From positions 1-64,000 of the forward strand of contig CAAFTW010000025.1 in assembly GCA_900766045.1 (NCBI GenBank): DNA of 64,000 bases. Direction: 5' to 3'. Of the stretch, positions 51,851 to 59,239 are shown piece after piece (position 1 is the first letter of the stretch; every line of letters starts with the position of its first letter). Position numbers and translations under genes: made by a program. The notes beneath the pieces are model-generated. The model did no database searches. It was not told the DNA's origin and saw only the letters and a list, made by a program, of their open reading frames with translations. Source of the DNA: Clostridia bacterium. GTDB taxonomy: Bacteria; Bacillota; Clostridia; Peptostreptococcales; Anaerovoracaceae.

Positions 51851-53461
51851 ATGGCTACAGGCGATATCGTCAAACTTGGAACGCTTTATTGCGGTGGAAG
51901 CAAACAGCCATACCCAACAAAGCCTTGGAGAATTGATAGTGCCCCTGATGGGCAGTCATCCGCAGGTAATATCTACAATAACAACGGCAGCACCAGCACA
52001 GCGATTACGATTGGAAATACGGACAGCTCTGACGCTTACAAGCTGAGATGGGTCGAGGTCAATGACGGCTCAGACAAGCTCCTGATCTGTGACCGTAATC
52101 TGGTCGTCAATATCACATGGGATCGTCTCAACGCTTTAGGCTACTGCGGTAAAAAAGGCAGCGGAAAAACTATTACCATTGATGGCGCAAAATATGAGCT
52201 TTTTATGATGACAGGAGGCACGTCTTCTTCAGACACATCCAACCAGTGGGATCGCTATATCGGAGGCCTTGGCAATATCAGCGGGTTGCCTAAGCCAAAC
52301 TCTGCAGACCTGGATAACAGCTTAGCGTCTGCAGACTACACGTCTGCTAACGGGGCACTCTGGCACTGGGCAGGAGCTTGGAGTTGGTGTAGCGAGACAA
52401 CAGCGTCAGGCAATTCTGACTATAGGCCGCTCCGCGGTTGCGGCGGCGCGCGGTACTGGGATTCCCTTAGCCACGGCGGTTACATCAATTACGGCGGGTG
52501 GCGGCCCGCCCTCCGAATCCTGAACACTGCCCCTGTGGTTTCGCCTCAAAGTAAGGATTACGGCAATTGTAAGGCGGCATTCCAAATTGCGGTAACGGCG
52601 ACTGACAGCGATGGCGACAGTATGACCGGAAGCATCCTGCTTGATAACTCGCAGATTGAGACTTTTTCCGGCACCGCGAATGCATCACACACGATCGATT
52701 TAGCCAAGTACTGGGCCTCCTTGTCACTCGCCAGTCATACGGTTAAAGTCGTAGTGACAGACAGCAACGCTGCAGCGACTACGACCACGTATACCTTTAC
52801 CAAGACCAACTCGTCTGCGGCAGCACCCAGCATCAGCAACCTTGTGACAGGACTCCGGCAGCCTGTAGAGTTTTACACCGAGATCATAACTGGTACAGAC
52901 GCGGAAAAGGACGCACAGACGCTTAAGGTGCAGGTCTCATCCTCTTCAGATTTTTCCTCCGTTAAAGAGTACACGGGGGTAGAGGTCTATGACACCTCGA
53001 CAAATGCCTGGAAGAGCGCAGATACCGTCACCAATGAGGATGCGGGGAAACGCATCCGGATCAAGGTCACCGGGCAGACAGCAGGGACCGAGGTCTATGT
53101 AAGAGCTGTGTCCACGGACGCCGGGTCTCTGACTCCGTCATACTCGCCTGCAGTCAAAATCAAAATCGGAGACGTGCTGGAAGTGCAGACTCTGCCATAT
53201 GATCTTGACAGTCAGCCGACCAGTATCAGCGTCTTTCTGCAGGTTTCCATTGACAGCAAGGCCACGACAGAGGTGTGGGTCTGCAACAACGCTGAGGATG
53301 CATCTCCAGTGTGGGAGTCTTACACGCCTGACTCCATTCATACCTTTACCAACAAAACTAAGACCTCTGACAAGTGGTCCGCCGCAGTCAAGATCAGAGT
53401 CACCGCAGGCAAGGCCACCGGAGAGATCAGCATCAGCGCAATCAGTCTGGGGGTGATTTAA
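51851..53461 (+). CDS. DGR target protein: phage tail/receptor protein with diversified lectin-like domain
   Basis: A 536-aa protein. Residues about 60-224 form a lectin-like (CLec/FGE-type) domain, with WHWAGAWSWCSETTASGNSD before the variable part and GGWRPALRIL after it. Residues 192-221 are encoded by the variable repeat. Residues 225-536 look like Ig/FN3-type beta-sandwich repeats (APVVSPQSKDYGNCKAAFQI, VTATDSDGDSMTGS, VTGQTAGTEVYVRAVST). AAAGGAG precedes ATG 51851. It probably binds the host receptor at the tail tip. The variable repeat is internal and not C-terminal as in the classical Mtd protein. Confidence 0.9.
   Translation: MATGDIVKLGTLYCGGSKQPYPTKPWRIDSAPDGQSSAGNIYNNNGSTSTAITIGNTDSSDAYKLRWVEVNDGSDKLLICDRNLVVNITWDRLNALGYCGKKGSGKTITIDGAKYELFMMTGGTSSSDTSNQWDRYIGGLGNISGLPKPNSADLDNSLASADYTSANGALWHWAGAWSWCSETTASGNSDYRPLRGCGGARYWDSLSHGGYINYGGWRPALRILNTAPVVSPQSKDYGNCKAAFQIAVTATDSDGDSMTGSILLDNSQIETFSGTANASHTIDLAKYWASLSLASHTVKVVVTDSNAAATTTTYTFTKTNSSAAAPSISNLVTGLRQPVEFYTEIITGTDAEKDAQTLKVQVSSSSDFSSVKEYTGVEVYDTSTNAWKSADTVTNEDAGKRIRIKVTGQTAGTEVYVRAVSTDAGSLTPSYSPAVKIKIGDVLEVQTLPYDLDSQPTSISVFLQVSIDSKATTEVWVCNNAEDASPVWESYTPDSIHTFTNKTKTSDKWSAAVKIRVTAGKATGEISISAISLGVI
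52426..52513 (+). repeat. DGR variable repeat (VR)
   Basis: 88 bp inside the target gene, aligned without gaps to the template repeat. Nineteen of 28 template adenines are replaced (G, C or T), against two of 60 other bases. Most changes fall at first or second codon positions of AAY codons, so they alter Asn to Gly, Asp, Ser, Ile, Leu or Tyr. This is the footprint of past adenine mutagenesis. Confidence 0.95.
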
Positions 53462-53625
53462 TGCGCCGGGAATTTAAGCCGAAGGAAAGTACAGCGATCC
53501 AGGACCTGCAGGAGCAGCTGCAGGCGACTCAGGACGCGATCAACTATATCTTGATGTCCTCAGCGGACACTTCCGCTGTCGATGATACATCCACCACTAC
53601 TACAACAGACACTAAGGCGCAGTAG
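53461..53625 (+). CDS. Small tail-region protein, unknown
   Basis: A 54-aa protein whose ATG overlaps the target stop (TAATG). Helical first half (STAIQDLQEQLQATQDAINY) and a Thr/Asp-rich end. Similar small proteins follow tail-fibre genes in other phages. Confidence 0.6.
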   Translation: MRREFKPKESTAIQDLQEQLQATQDAINYILMSSADTSAVDDTSTTTTTDTKAQ

Positions 53626-53643
53626 CGCCGGAAAGGAGCCATT

Positions 53644-53841
53644 ATGGTACTTTACATCTGCATGCAGGTCGAAGCAAGAAGACTCAACTACAACGCATTT
53701 TTCAAGATCCCAAGATACGCCAAAGCCTTTAAGGATGACGTCGATGCCATGCTGACAGCAGACGGATACGAGATCGGATCAGACGGTTATGCAGTCAAAA
53801 AAGACGCAGAAGCCACCTCTTCCGCAGAAGCTACAGCTTAA
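53644..53841 (+). CDS. Small tail-region protein, unknown
   Basis: A 65-aa protein behind AAAGGAG. Contains RRLNYNAFFKIPRYAKAFKD and an Ala/Thr-rich end. It is the last gene before the terminator at 53849. Confidence 0.6.
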   Translation: MVLYICMQVEARRLNYNAFFKIPRYAKAFKDDVDAMLTADGYEIGSDGYAVKKDAEATSSAEATA

Positions 53842-53848
53842 CAGACAG

Positions 53849-53877
53849 GCGGGGCTCTTGCCCCGCTCTTTTCTTTT
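53849..53877 (+). terminator. Terminator after the tail genes
   Basis: Stem GCGGGGC/GCCCCGC, loop TCTT, then TCTTTTCTTTT. It separates the tail module from the lysis module. Confidence 0.9.
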
Positions 53878-53893
53878 GAGGAAGAAGGGATTT

Positions 53894-54247
53894 ATGAGCG
53901 ATAATTTTTTGCAGATTCTCTGCGCTGTCTTAGGGGGATCAGGACTGTGGGAGTTCATTAAATTTGAGATTCGGAAGCATAAGAAAAAGCTGTCCGACGA
54001 GCAGAAGCTGATCCTCGGCATCGCGCATGATCGCATTTGGTATTTGGGCGGCCAGTACATCAGACGAAAGGGCATCACAAAGTCGGAGTTAGACAACTTA
54101 GAGCGCTTCGCGGTCCCATATCTTGACATGGGGGGAAACGGCACTGGGAGGAAAATCTGGTCTGACGTGCAGGAACTCGAACTGATCAGCGAAGCAGAAG
54201 CAGAAAAGCGCGATGCCGAGTACTGGAAGTCATTAAAGTGTAATTAG
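53894..54247 (+). CDS. Phage protein before holin, membrane-anchored
   Basis: A 117-aa protein with a short hydrophobic N-terminus (FLQILCAVLGGSGLWEFI) followed by a basic helical domain (KLILGIAHDRIWYLGGQYIR). Proteins like this commonly precede holins in Firmicute phages and may assist lysis. Starts at ATG 53894. Confidence 0.65.
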   Translation: MSDNFLQILCAVLGGSGLWEFIKFEIRKHKKKLSDEQKLILGIAHDRIWYLGGQYIRRKGITKSELDNLERFAVPYLDMGGNGTGRKIWSDVQELELISEAEAEKRDAEYWKSLKCN

Positions 54248-54256
54248 GAGGATACT

Positions 54257-54478
54257 ATGGATTTAAAAAAGAGAGCGAAAAACAAAGCATTTTGGGTATC
54301 ACTGATCGCAGCGGTTGTGCCTTTTGTCTATCAGATTTTAGGCCTGGTCGGAGTTGTCGCCCCGATCTCCAGCTCTGAGGTGATCAAGGTTACCGGAATT
54401 ATTCTTAATTTATTGGTAGCAGCAGGTGTCCTGATGGACCCTACCACACCGGGAGTCAAAGACAAGGAGGCTGAGTAA
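54257..54478 (+). CDS. phiLC3-family holin
   Basis: A 73-aa protein with two transmembrane helices (AFWVSLIAAVVPFVYQILGL and VTGIILNLLVAAGVLMDP) joined by a short turn, and the family end DPTTPGVKD. It would open the membrane for the endolysin, whose ATG overlaps its stop. Confidence 0.9.
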   Translation: MDLKKRAKNKAFWVSLIAAVVPFVYQILGLVGVVAPISSSEVIKVTGIILNLLVAAGVLMDPTTPGVKDKEAE

Positions 54479-55305
54479 TGGCTTTAAATGGTATCGATGT
54501 TTCCGGCTGGCAGAAGGGTATCAACCTCTCTGCCGTGCCGTGCGACTTTGTGATCGTCAAAGCAACCGGAGGCACTAAGTTGGTTGCATCCACCTGTGAT
54601 CCGCAGATCCAGGCTGCGAAGAAAGCGGGAAAGCTGTGGGGCTTTTACCACTTTGCCAGGGAAAAAGGATACGGCGCAAGCTCCGGAGCGGCGGAAGCCA
54701 AGTGGTTTGTAAAAAACTGCAAGAATTATTTTGGTCACGGGATCCCGGTCTTAGACTTTGAGCAGGACACAGCCACATGCGGCTCTGCCTGGGCGAAGGA
54801 GTTTCTGGACACCGTCTACCAGCTGACCGGAGTCAGACCGATGATTTATATGTCTTTGTCTGTGGTCAACTCTCATAACTGGAGCGCAGTTGCTAAAAAT
54901 TACGGCTTGTGGGTGGCCGCCTACGCGTCCAATGCGGATACAGGCTACCAGAAGCCTTCTGCCCCTGTATGCGGCGCATGGGGACGGAACGTAGCGATTT
55001 ATCAGTACAGCTCGCATGGCAGGCTCCGTGGCTTTAATGGCTATCTGGATCTCGATCGCTTTTATGGTGACGAGGCAGCCTGGAAGGCCTTTGCCACGGC
55101 TAAGCCGGCGGCAAAGAGCAAGGAGCCGGCAAAGGAAAAGACCGCGCCCGCTAAGTCCTCCGGAGTGCTTAAAGTCGATGGCATCATGGGCAAAGACACG
55201 GTTAAAGCGCTCCAGAAGGTCCTTGGTGTGACAGTCGATGGAGTCCTGGGTAAGGACACCATTAAGGCTCTGCAGAAGTGGCTTAATAAGCAGCTGTCTA
55301 AGTGA
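54478..55305 (+). CDS. GH25 endolysin with C-terminal peptidoglycan-binding repeats
   Basis: A 275-aa lysin. The GH25 muramidase domain opens NGIDVSGWQKGINLSAVPCD (catalytic acidic residue in GIDVSGWQ), with VIVKATGG, WGFYHFAR, PVLDFEQ (second acidic residue) and IYQYSSHGRL. After an Ala/Lys linker come two short repeats (VDGIMGKDTVKALQKVL, VDGVLGKDTIKALQKWL) of a peptidoglycan-binding domain. Confidence 0.93.
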   Translation: MALNGIDVSGWQKGINLSAVPCDFVIVKATGGTKLVASTCDPQIQAAKKAGKLWGFYHFAREKGYGASSGAAEAKWFVKNCKNYFGHGIPVLDFEQDTATCGSAWAKEFLDTVYQLTGVRPMIYMSLSVVNSHNWSAVAKNYGLWVAAYASNADTGYQKPSAPVCGAWGRNVAIYQYSSHGRLRGFNGYLDLDRFYGDEAAWKAFATAKPAAKSKEPAKEKTAPAKSSGVLKVDGIMGKDTVKALQKVLGVTVDGVLGKDTIKALQKWLNKQLSK

Positions 55306-55409
55306 TTTCAAACTGAGCGCTTCTTAGTGTTATAATAGGACTTGAGTGATTCAGTTTATCTTAGCGATGTAAGAAGCCTATGGCTTCAGTGCCAAAGATC
55401 CTAAATTAC

Positions 55410-55453
55410 AAAGAAAAAGAGCCGGGGGCATTTCACCTCGGCTCTTTTTCTTT
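55410..55453. terminator. Strong bidirectional terminator between lysis and right-end genes
   Basis: Perfect 15-bp inverted repeat, AAAGAAAAAGAGCCG and CGGCTCTTTTTCTTT, around a 14-nt loop. A-run and T-run on the two sides let it serve both strands. It overlaps the last codons of the leftward gene at 55452 by 2 bp. Confidence 0.92.
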
Positions 55454-55883
55454 ATTTATGATTTCTGATCATTTCCTCGACCAGCTCAGACTTTGTCTTT
55501 CCTGTTTCACTTGCCAGCCGGGCCAGCATCTCTGCGGCATCGGTTGCAATGCTAAAAGTCACTGTTTTCTTGCTGTCGTCTTCGGCAATTTCGCCGAAAA
55601 TCGACTCATACTCATCCGCAGACAGATGCTCCTCCGCCCACTGGCGGGCATTTTCTACGGTCAGCGGCTGGATCTGCTCACCGCCGGACCACTCATTCTG
55701 CCCGATGGTCTGGGCGTATCTGCTCATCGGCCCGCCCTCGCCGTACAGGAAAAATTCTCCTGTACGCTTCTGATAGAGCTCCTCTGACCAGTGTGCAAAA
55801 TCACTTGCATTACTGTAGCTGTCCTCGCCAAGAAACTTGGCAGTCTCAGTGTTATACAATTTCCCATCAATAACTTTCTTCAT
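55452..55883 (-). CDS. Right-end accessory protein with ribbon-helix-helix-like C-terminus
   Basis: A 143-aa protein from ATG 55883. The N-terminal part (YNTETAKFLGEDSYSNASDF, TGEFFLYGEGGPMSRYA) is a sequence often seen in small prophage and mobile-element genes. The end (KTVTFSIATDAAEMLARLAS, TGKTKSELVEEMIRNHK) resembles a CopG-type DNA-binding fold. Possibly cotranscribed from the promoter upstream of 56226. Function unknown. Confidence 0.7.
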   Translation of the reverse strand: MKKVIDGKLYNTETAKFLGEDSYSNASDFAHWSEELYQKRTGEFFLYGEGGPMSRYAQTIGQNEWSGGEQIQPLTVENARQWAEEHLSADEYESIFGEIAEDDSKKTVTFSIATDAAEMLARLASETGKTKSELVEEMIRNHK

Positions 55884-55938
55884 TTTAAGGCCTTCCTTTC
55901 TGTTAGGCGGCCCTTTCAGGCCGCCGCATTGATTCTTA

Positions 55939-56226
55939 CTAGTCAAACAGGATTGTTTCAAAATCGCTAATTCTCAGGTTGTTATCTGAGCCTGCATCGT
56001 ATCCGATGTCCGCGATATATCTTGAAACTGCATCTACTACAGTCATTTCAGTAGCTTCAACTTCCTTCTGGTAGTCACTCCATCTCTTTTCAATGTCTGC
56101 TCTTACACTCTCTGGAATTGCCATCCACTTTTCATCTACTGCAGCTCGGATTTCATCCTCTGACATATCGTCAAATCTAACTGCTGTAATAACCATTCTC
56201 CCGTTTTCGTCAATTCTGTATTCCAT
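55939..56226 (-). CDS. Right-end accessory protein, unknown
   Basis: A 95-aa acidic protein. ATG 56226 follows CAGGAGG. Opens YRIDENGRMVITAVRFDDMS; the rest is mainly helical. Not recognised. It has a promoter nearly identical to that of the gene at 56311-56745. Confidence 0.65.
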   Translation of the reverse strand: MEYRIDENGRMVITAVRFDDMSEDEIRAAVDEKWMAIPESVRADIEKRWSDYQKEVEATEMTVVDAVSRYIADIGYDAGSDNNLRISDFETILFD

Positions 56227-56265
56227 TTTGTGTACCTCCTGTATCCGTATCTTTATTGTAATTAT

Positions 56266-56293
56266 ATTATACATCGAATTTATTTAAAGTCAA
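56266..56293 (-). promoter_or_regulatory. Promoter of the leftward gene at 55939
   Basis: On the minus strand TTGACT (56288-56293), 16-bp spacer, TATAAT (56266-56271). The spacer begins TTAAATAAA, exactly as in the promoter at 56792-56819. Confidence 0.72.
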
Positions 56294-56310
56294 TATATAG
56301 AGTAAAAAAA

Positions 56311-56745
56311 TTATGCGATTCCTTCTACCAGTCTGTCCAGTGCCGGAGCGATGATCTCATCCGCTTCCCACTCGTCAGCGCTGATATGCTTGGAAAAGTT
56401 GTCCTGCAGGTCGATCCAGATCTTGGATCCGATCAGTCTGTATGCTTCGCTGTGGCTGATGCTCTCTCCATTCATCTCACTGAAGGAGATGCTTCCGGAT
56501 TTTCTGTAGTGGATCTCGAGGTTGAGAAGTGTCTTAGCGTTGATGTAAAGACGGTCCTTTCCATATTTTGTCCATCTCTTGAAGCCTTTTGCTTCCAGAG
56601 CCGCGATTTTCTCATCGTCTGTCATTTCCTTTGCTTCTGCCCATGCCATGCGGAGAGCCTCAGCGATAAACTCTACTGCTCTGTATCCGCTTTCGTTTTC
56701 TGCTGCTCTTGCGATCTCCCATGCTCTCTTCATAATGTTCATCAT
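56311..56745 (-). CDS. Right-end accessory protein, unknown
   Basis: A 144-aa protein. The first part (RAWEIARAAENESGYRAVEF, MAWAEAKEMTDDEKIAALEA) matches small proteins frequently annotated as hypothetical in Firmicute prophages and plasmids. AAAGGAG precedes ATG 56745. Has its own promoter. Confidence 0.68.
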   Translation of the reverse strand: MMNIMKRAWEIARAAENESGYRAVEFIAEALRMAWAEAKEMTDDEKIAALEAKGFKRWTKYGKDRLYINAKTLLNLEIHYRKSGSISFSEMNGESISHSEAYRLIGSKIWIDLQDNFSKHISADEWEADEIIAPALDRLVEGIA

Positions 56746-56791
56746 TTTCGGTTCTCCTTTCTGTGTTTCCCTTTCCTTACCTTGTATCTAT

Positions 56792-56819
56792 ATTATATCA
56801 TGAGTTTATTTAAAGTCAA
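56792..56819 (-). promoter_or_regulatory. Promoter of the leftward gene at 56311
   Basis: On the minus strand TTGACT (56814-56819), 16-bp spacer, TATAAT (56792-56797). It shares TTGACTTTAAATAAA with the promoter at 56266-56293, which suggests a common regulator. Confidence 0.72.
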
Positions 56820-56889
56820 TAGAAAATAGAATAATTTATTTAAATTATTTTCGCCTGTATGAATGACGTCCTGTGTTTTTGACGGATTA

Positions 56890-56910
56890 GGGTGCACAGT
56901 AGGGTGCACA
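56890..56910. promoter_or_regulatory. GGGTGCACA pair near attR (candidate integrase arm sites)
   Basis: Two copies of GGGTGCACA 12 bp apart, about 120 bp from the attR core. Same motif as near attL and in the second prophage remnant. Confidence 0.55.
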
Positions 56911-56979
56911 CCTTTAACGCTTTTTTGCCCCGATTTTCTCCTTTTTGTTAAAACTATCTAACAGAAAAATATAAAAAGA

Positions 56980-57021
56980 GCGAGCGTATAACCGTTGAAA
57001 TTCCAAAGATTATACTCTCGC
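56980..57021 (-). terminator. Terminator of tRNA-Val(CAC), carried by the prophage
   Basis: On the minus strand GCGAGAGTATAA pairs with TTATACGCTCGC (one mismatch), then TCTTTTTATATTTTT. It lies just after the tRNA 3' end within the phage right arm, so the phage replaces the terminator it displaced. Confidence 0.75.
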
Positions 57022-57027
57022 TTTCTG

Positions 57028-57071
57028 AATGGTCTGTGCGGGGCTCGAACCCACGACATCCTGGTTGTGAC
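57028..57071. other. attR core
   Basis: 44 bp identical to attL at 7428-7471, inside the intact tRNA-Val gene. Prophage integration preserved the tRNA. Confidence 0.92.
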
Positions 57072-57102
57072 CCAGGTGCTCTCCCAGCTGAGCTAACAGA
57101 CC
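57030..57102 (-). tRNA. tRNA-Val(CAC)
   Basis: 73 nt. Acceptor GGTCTGT/ACAGACC, discriminator A, anticodon stem CCTGG/CCAGG with loop GTCACAA giving anticodon CAC (valine, GUG), T-arm with GGTTCGAGCC. CCA is not encoded. Its 3' part is the attachment site of the prophage. Confidence 0.92.
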
Positions 57103-57606
57103 ATACTGTATACACCGATAACAGAATTTTACAAGCTGTACAGAAACTTTCCATATCGCTTACCAGACTATTATAACACACGGCAGGTAAATTTACAGGG
57201 GAAATGCTTCTTGGATGGGGGTATGAACTGGTGGGAGTTTTGCTTTACAAAGCTCCAGGCGTTCTGTGCGCTGTACGCAGCCTGTGTCCGGAATGCTTCC
57301 ATTCCACACAGCCGTGCTCCCGGAGTCAGCCCGGCGATCGTCTGGCAGCGAGGCGCTCAGACGTCCAGGTATCAGGCTGCGTTACAGACTCACCTTCCAT
57401 CAGCTCAGCAGGTCTCTTGCTGCCCCGCAGCTCAGAATCAGCATTCTGGGTTCCAGAAGCTCCATTCACAACGAAAAGATAAAAAAACTGCAGCTCACTG
57501 ATACCAGACATCAATGACCTGCAGATTAAACAATATGTACGAATGAGTGCGAGCGAGTACAGTTGGATACAATTTGCAACCAACTTGCAACCAACTTGCA
57601 ACCAGA
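57103..57606. other. Gene-poor gap between tRNA-Val(CAC) and the integrase fragment
   Basis: No intact gene. About 57211-57500 shows short stretches in all three forward frames that together resemble a small XRE-type regulator (MNWWEFCFTKLQAF, GVSPAIVWQ, then frame changes), possibly a decayed gene. At 57574-57604 the 11-mer TTGCAACCAAC is repeated nearly three times. The left attachment site of the second prophage is not visible. Confidence 0.45.
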
Positions 57607-57720
57607 TCAGCGGGTATGCCTCGCCGCAATTCTCAATCCTGCCTCCTTGGGTGACGATGCAAAAACACTGTAGCGCTTGCCCTGGCAGGTAAAGATGTAT
57701 CTCTTTTTATTCGCTGACAT
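57607..57720 (-). pseudogene. Truncated integrase of a second prophage
   Basis: A 37-codon fragment from ATG 57720, reading KKRYIFTCQGKRYSVFASS and KEAGLRIAARHTR before a stop. It matches the first 33 residues of the intact integrase at 7483-8565. Everything after the N-terminal domain is missing. It still has a good ribosome site. Confidence 0.85.
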
Positions 57721-57732
57721 GTGATCATCTCC

Positions 57733-58497
57733 TTAGTAGCGGACTGTAATCTTCTTCGAATTGTATTCGAGTTTAGCTTTGTGGGCGCCAATGTAATATG
57801 GGTATAGAATGTCGTCCTTGTGCTTGGCCTTTACTGTTTTCAGGAGTGTCTTTCCTGATCCATTCGGATTGATTCGGTACAGCTTGATCTTATGCAGATC
57901 TGGGTACTTGTCTCCATAGATCATCCGCTCCGGAAGGTAGTAATCTCCGTAATAGAACTTTCCTGACCTTGTTACTGCTCCCATTCCGTTCTTCGTCAGC
58001 GTCTTTACCTTCGCGCAGCCGGTGTCCGTAAACTTGTAAATCGTGTAGTCAATCGGGGAAACGTCTGTAGGCGTACGGGAGGATCCGATGAAGTAATCGC
58101 CGCTTTTGACTCCAACATTTGCTCCTGTCTGAGCAAGAGAAGCAGTTCCTGTCTTCTGGTCATAGACATAAATCCAATTCCGATACCAGCGCATCACATT
58201 GATGTAGACAAGCCCCACAGCCGGTCTGACAGCAGTGACGGAAGCATTAGAGTCCTCGTTCTTCTTAACTGTCAGATTGATCGGCGCAGAGCTGATAACT
58301 TCTCCTGTATCAGGATCAAGCCTATCCACCTGGAAGTGATTCGCGTGATAATTGATGTGGTAGTGTACGCCGTTGCATATCCAGCTGTATGTCTTCACCT
58401 TTGTAAAGCTGTAGCTGTCATCTGCAAAGACCGGTGCTGCCATGAGCAGGGTGCCGATCAACGCCGCCAGCAGAGGGACTAAAAGCTTCTTTTTCAT
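57733..58497 (-). CDS. Secreted protein, shorter paralogue of 8738-9880
   Basis: A 254-aa protein with the same signal peptide type (MKKKLLVPLLAALIGTLLM, cleavage after VFA) and aligned segments (GLVYINVMRWYRNWIYVYDQ, DYFIGSSRTPTDVSPIDY, RSGKFYYGDYYLPERMIYGD). It ends where the 380-aa paralogue continues for about 125 more residues, so it may be truncated or a natural short form. In both prophages the gene lies directly upstream of int. Confidence 0.75.
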   Translation of the reverse strand: MKKKLLVPLLAALIGTLLMAAPVFADDSYSFTKVKTYSWICNGVHYHINYHANHFQVDRLDPDTGEVISSAPINLTVKKNEDSNASVTAVRPAVGLVYINVMRWYRNWIYVYDQKTGTASLAQTGANVGVKSGDYFIGSSRTPTDVSPIDYTIYKFTDTGCAKVKTLTKNGMGAVTRSGKFYYGDYYLPERMIYGDKYPDLHKIKLYRINPNGSGKTLLKTVKAKHKDDILYPYYIGAHKAKLEYNSKKITVRY

Positions 58498-58595
58498 GAT
58501 TGCGCCTCCTTTTACTTTATTTTTGCAAGAATAGAACAAATTTTCGCATAAGAAGATCCATCAATATCGCCTTGAATATAGAGCTGTTTATAATG

Positions 58596-58910
58596 CTAAA
58601 TCTCGGCTTTTGTATCTATATTTCTAGAAGATTTTTTCTTCTTATAAGTAGGCAATTCAAGTATCCCTGCATCTAAAGCAAGTCTGTACATATGCTTGCA
58701 GGGTTTTCTACGTGCAGAAAAATCGACGCAACTGCAGGCCTTCAAAGTAACATGATAAGGGTCGGGCTCCGAGCCCTGAATCAAGGCGTGCTCCTGACCA
58801 GGCACTAGGACTTCGTCAACAATCTGCTCTTCTTTCAGCTTTTTAGCGGACTCTATGCGCTTAACTTGATTGTAATCGTAATGTAGATCCCTGTATTTTG
58901 ATTGTATCAT
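58596..58910 (-). CDS. SWIM zinc-finger protein
   Basis: A 104-aa protein with the SWIM motif CxCxnCxH (ACSCVDFSARRKPCKHMYRL) in its C-terminal half. The basic N-terminus is helical. SWIM domains bind DNA or proteins. It belongs to the second prophage remnant or to the host; context does not decide. Confidence 0.75.
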   Translation of the reverse strand: MIQSKYRDLHYDYNQVKRIESAKKLKEEQIVDEVLVPGQEHALIQGSEPDPYHVTLKACSCVDFSARRKPCKHMYRLALDAGILELPTYKKKKSSRNIDTKAEI

Positions 58911-59027
58911 GAAAGGCCTCAGAAATGAACTTTTACAGAGATTGTTTCATACTCTCGAAGAAAAATCTGTGGTATAATTGATCTGGAAACTTCCCACACA
59001 GTCAAAATATTTTAGTGCATTACAACA

Positions 59028-59054
59028 GCCGGGCGTTTTGCCCGGCCTTTTTTT
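59028..59054 (+). terminator. Strong rho-independent terminator
   Basis: Stem GCCGGGC/GCCCGGC, loop GTTTT, then CTTTTTTT. No rightward gene ends here; a TATAAT box lies about 55 bp upstream (58972-58977), so a short transcript is possible. It is the left border of the duplicated phage right end. Confidence 0.85.
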
Positions 59055-59239
59055 AAATTATTTTCGTCTGTCTGAGCGACGTCCTGTGTTTTTGACAGCT
59101 CAGGGTGCACAGCTGGGTGCACACATCAGACTCCTTTTTGCTCCGATTTTCTCCTTTTTGTTAAAATTATCTAACAGAAAAATATAAAAAGAATGAGCGT
59201 ATAACCGTTGAAATTCCAACAGTTATACGCTCACTTCGT
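59053..59239. repeat. Second copy of the phage right end
   Basis: Closely matches 56841-57027 (for example TTTTTGTTAAAAnTATCTAA, AACAGAAAAATATAAAAAGA, TATAACCGTTGAAATTCC). Contains the same paired GGGTGCACA motifs (59103-59111, 59115-59123). It abuts tRNA-Val(GAC) just as the first copy abuts tRNA-Val(CAC), showing a second integration. Confidence 0.88.
59194..59233 (-). terminator. Terminator of tRNA-Val(GAC)
   Basis: Perfect 12-bp pair TGAGCGTATAAC/GTTATACGCTCA, followed on the minus strand by TTCTTTTTATATTTTT. Relative to the homologous hairpin at 56980-57021 both arms have changed together, so pairing is conserved. Confidence 0.8.

Larger units (their letters stand above)
7428..57071. 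mobile_element. Prophage, contractile-tailed (myovirus-type), integrated in tRNA-Val(CAC)
   Basis: A 49.6 kb element bounded by 44-bp direct repeats that match the 3' part of tRNA-Val(CAC). It contains in order integrase, lysogeny control, early and replication genes, late regulator, terminase, head, contractile tail (sheath, tube, tape measure, baseplate), a tail fibre, a diversity-generating retroelement, holin, endolysin and right-end accessory genes. Decay signs are a nonsense codon in the DNA polymerase (17042), a frameshift in a small early gene (about 13960) and an IS1182-family insertion (48015-50102). Whether it can still excise and form particles cannot be judged from the sequence alone. 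Confidence 0.95.

Noticed and set aside
52555..52600. Hairpin downstream of the variable repeat as the DGR cruciform
   Set aside because: The only stem seen (TACGGCAATT with AATTGCGGTA, one mismatch, long loop) does not look like the short GC-rich tight-loop hairpins of known DGRs.
7500..57000. CRISPR array or anti-phage defence island
   Set aside because: No regular repeat-spacer pattern was seen; the short tandem repeats have 10-12-bp periods without spacers. No restriction, CBASS or Abi gene was recognised.
57204..57517. Three overlapping forward frames resembling pieces of an XRE-type regulator
   Set aside because: No single frame carries a full domain; at most a decayed gene. Too weak to call.
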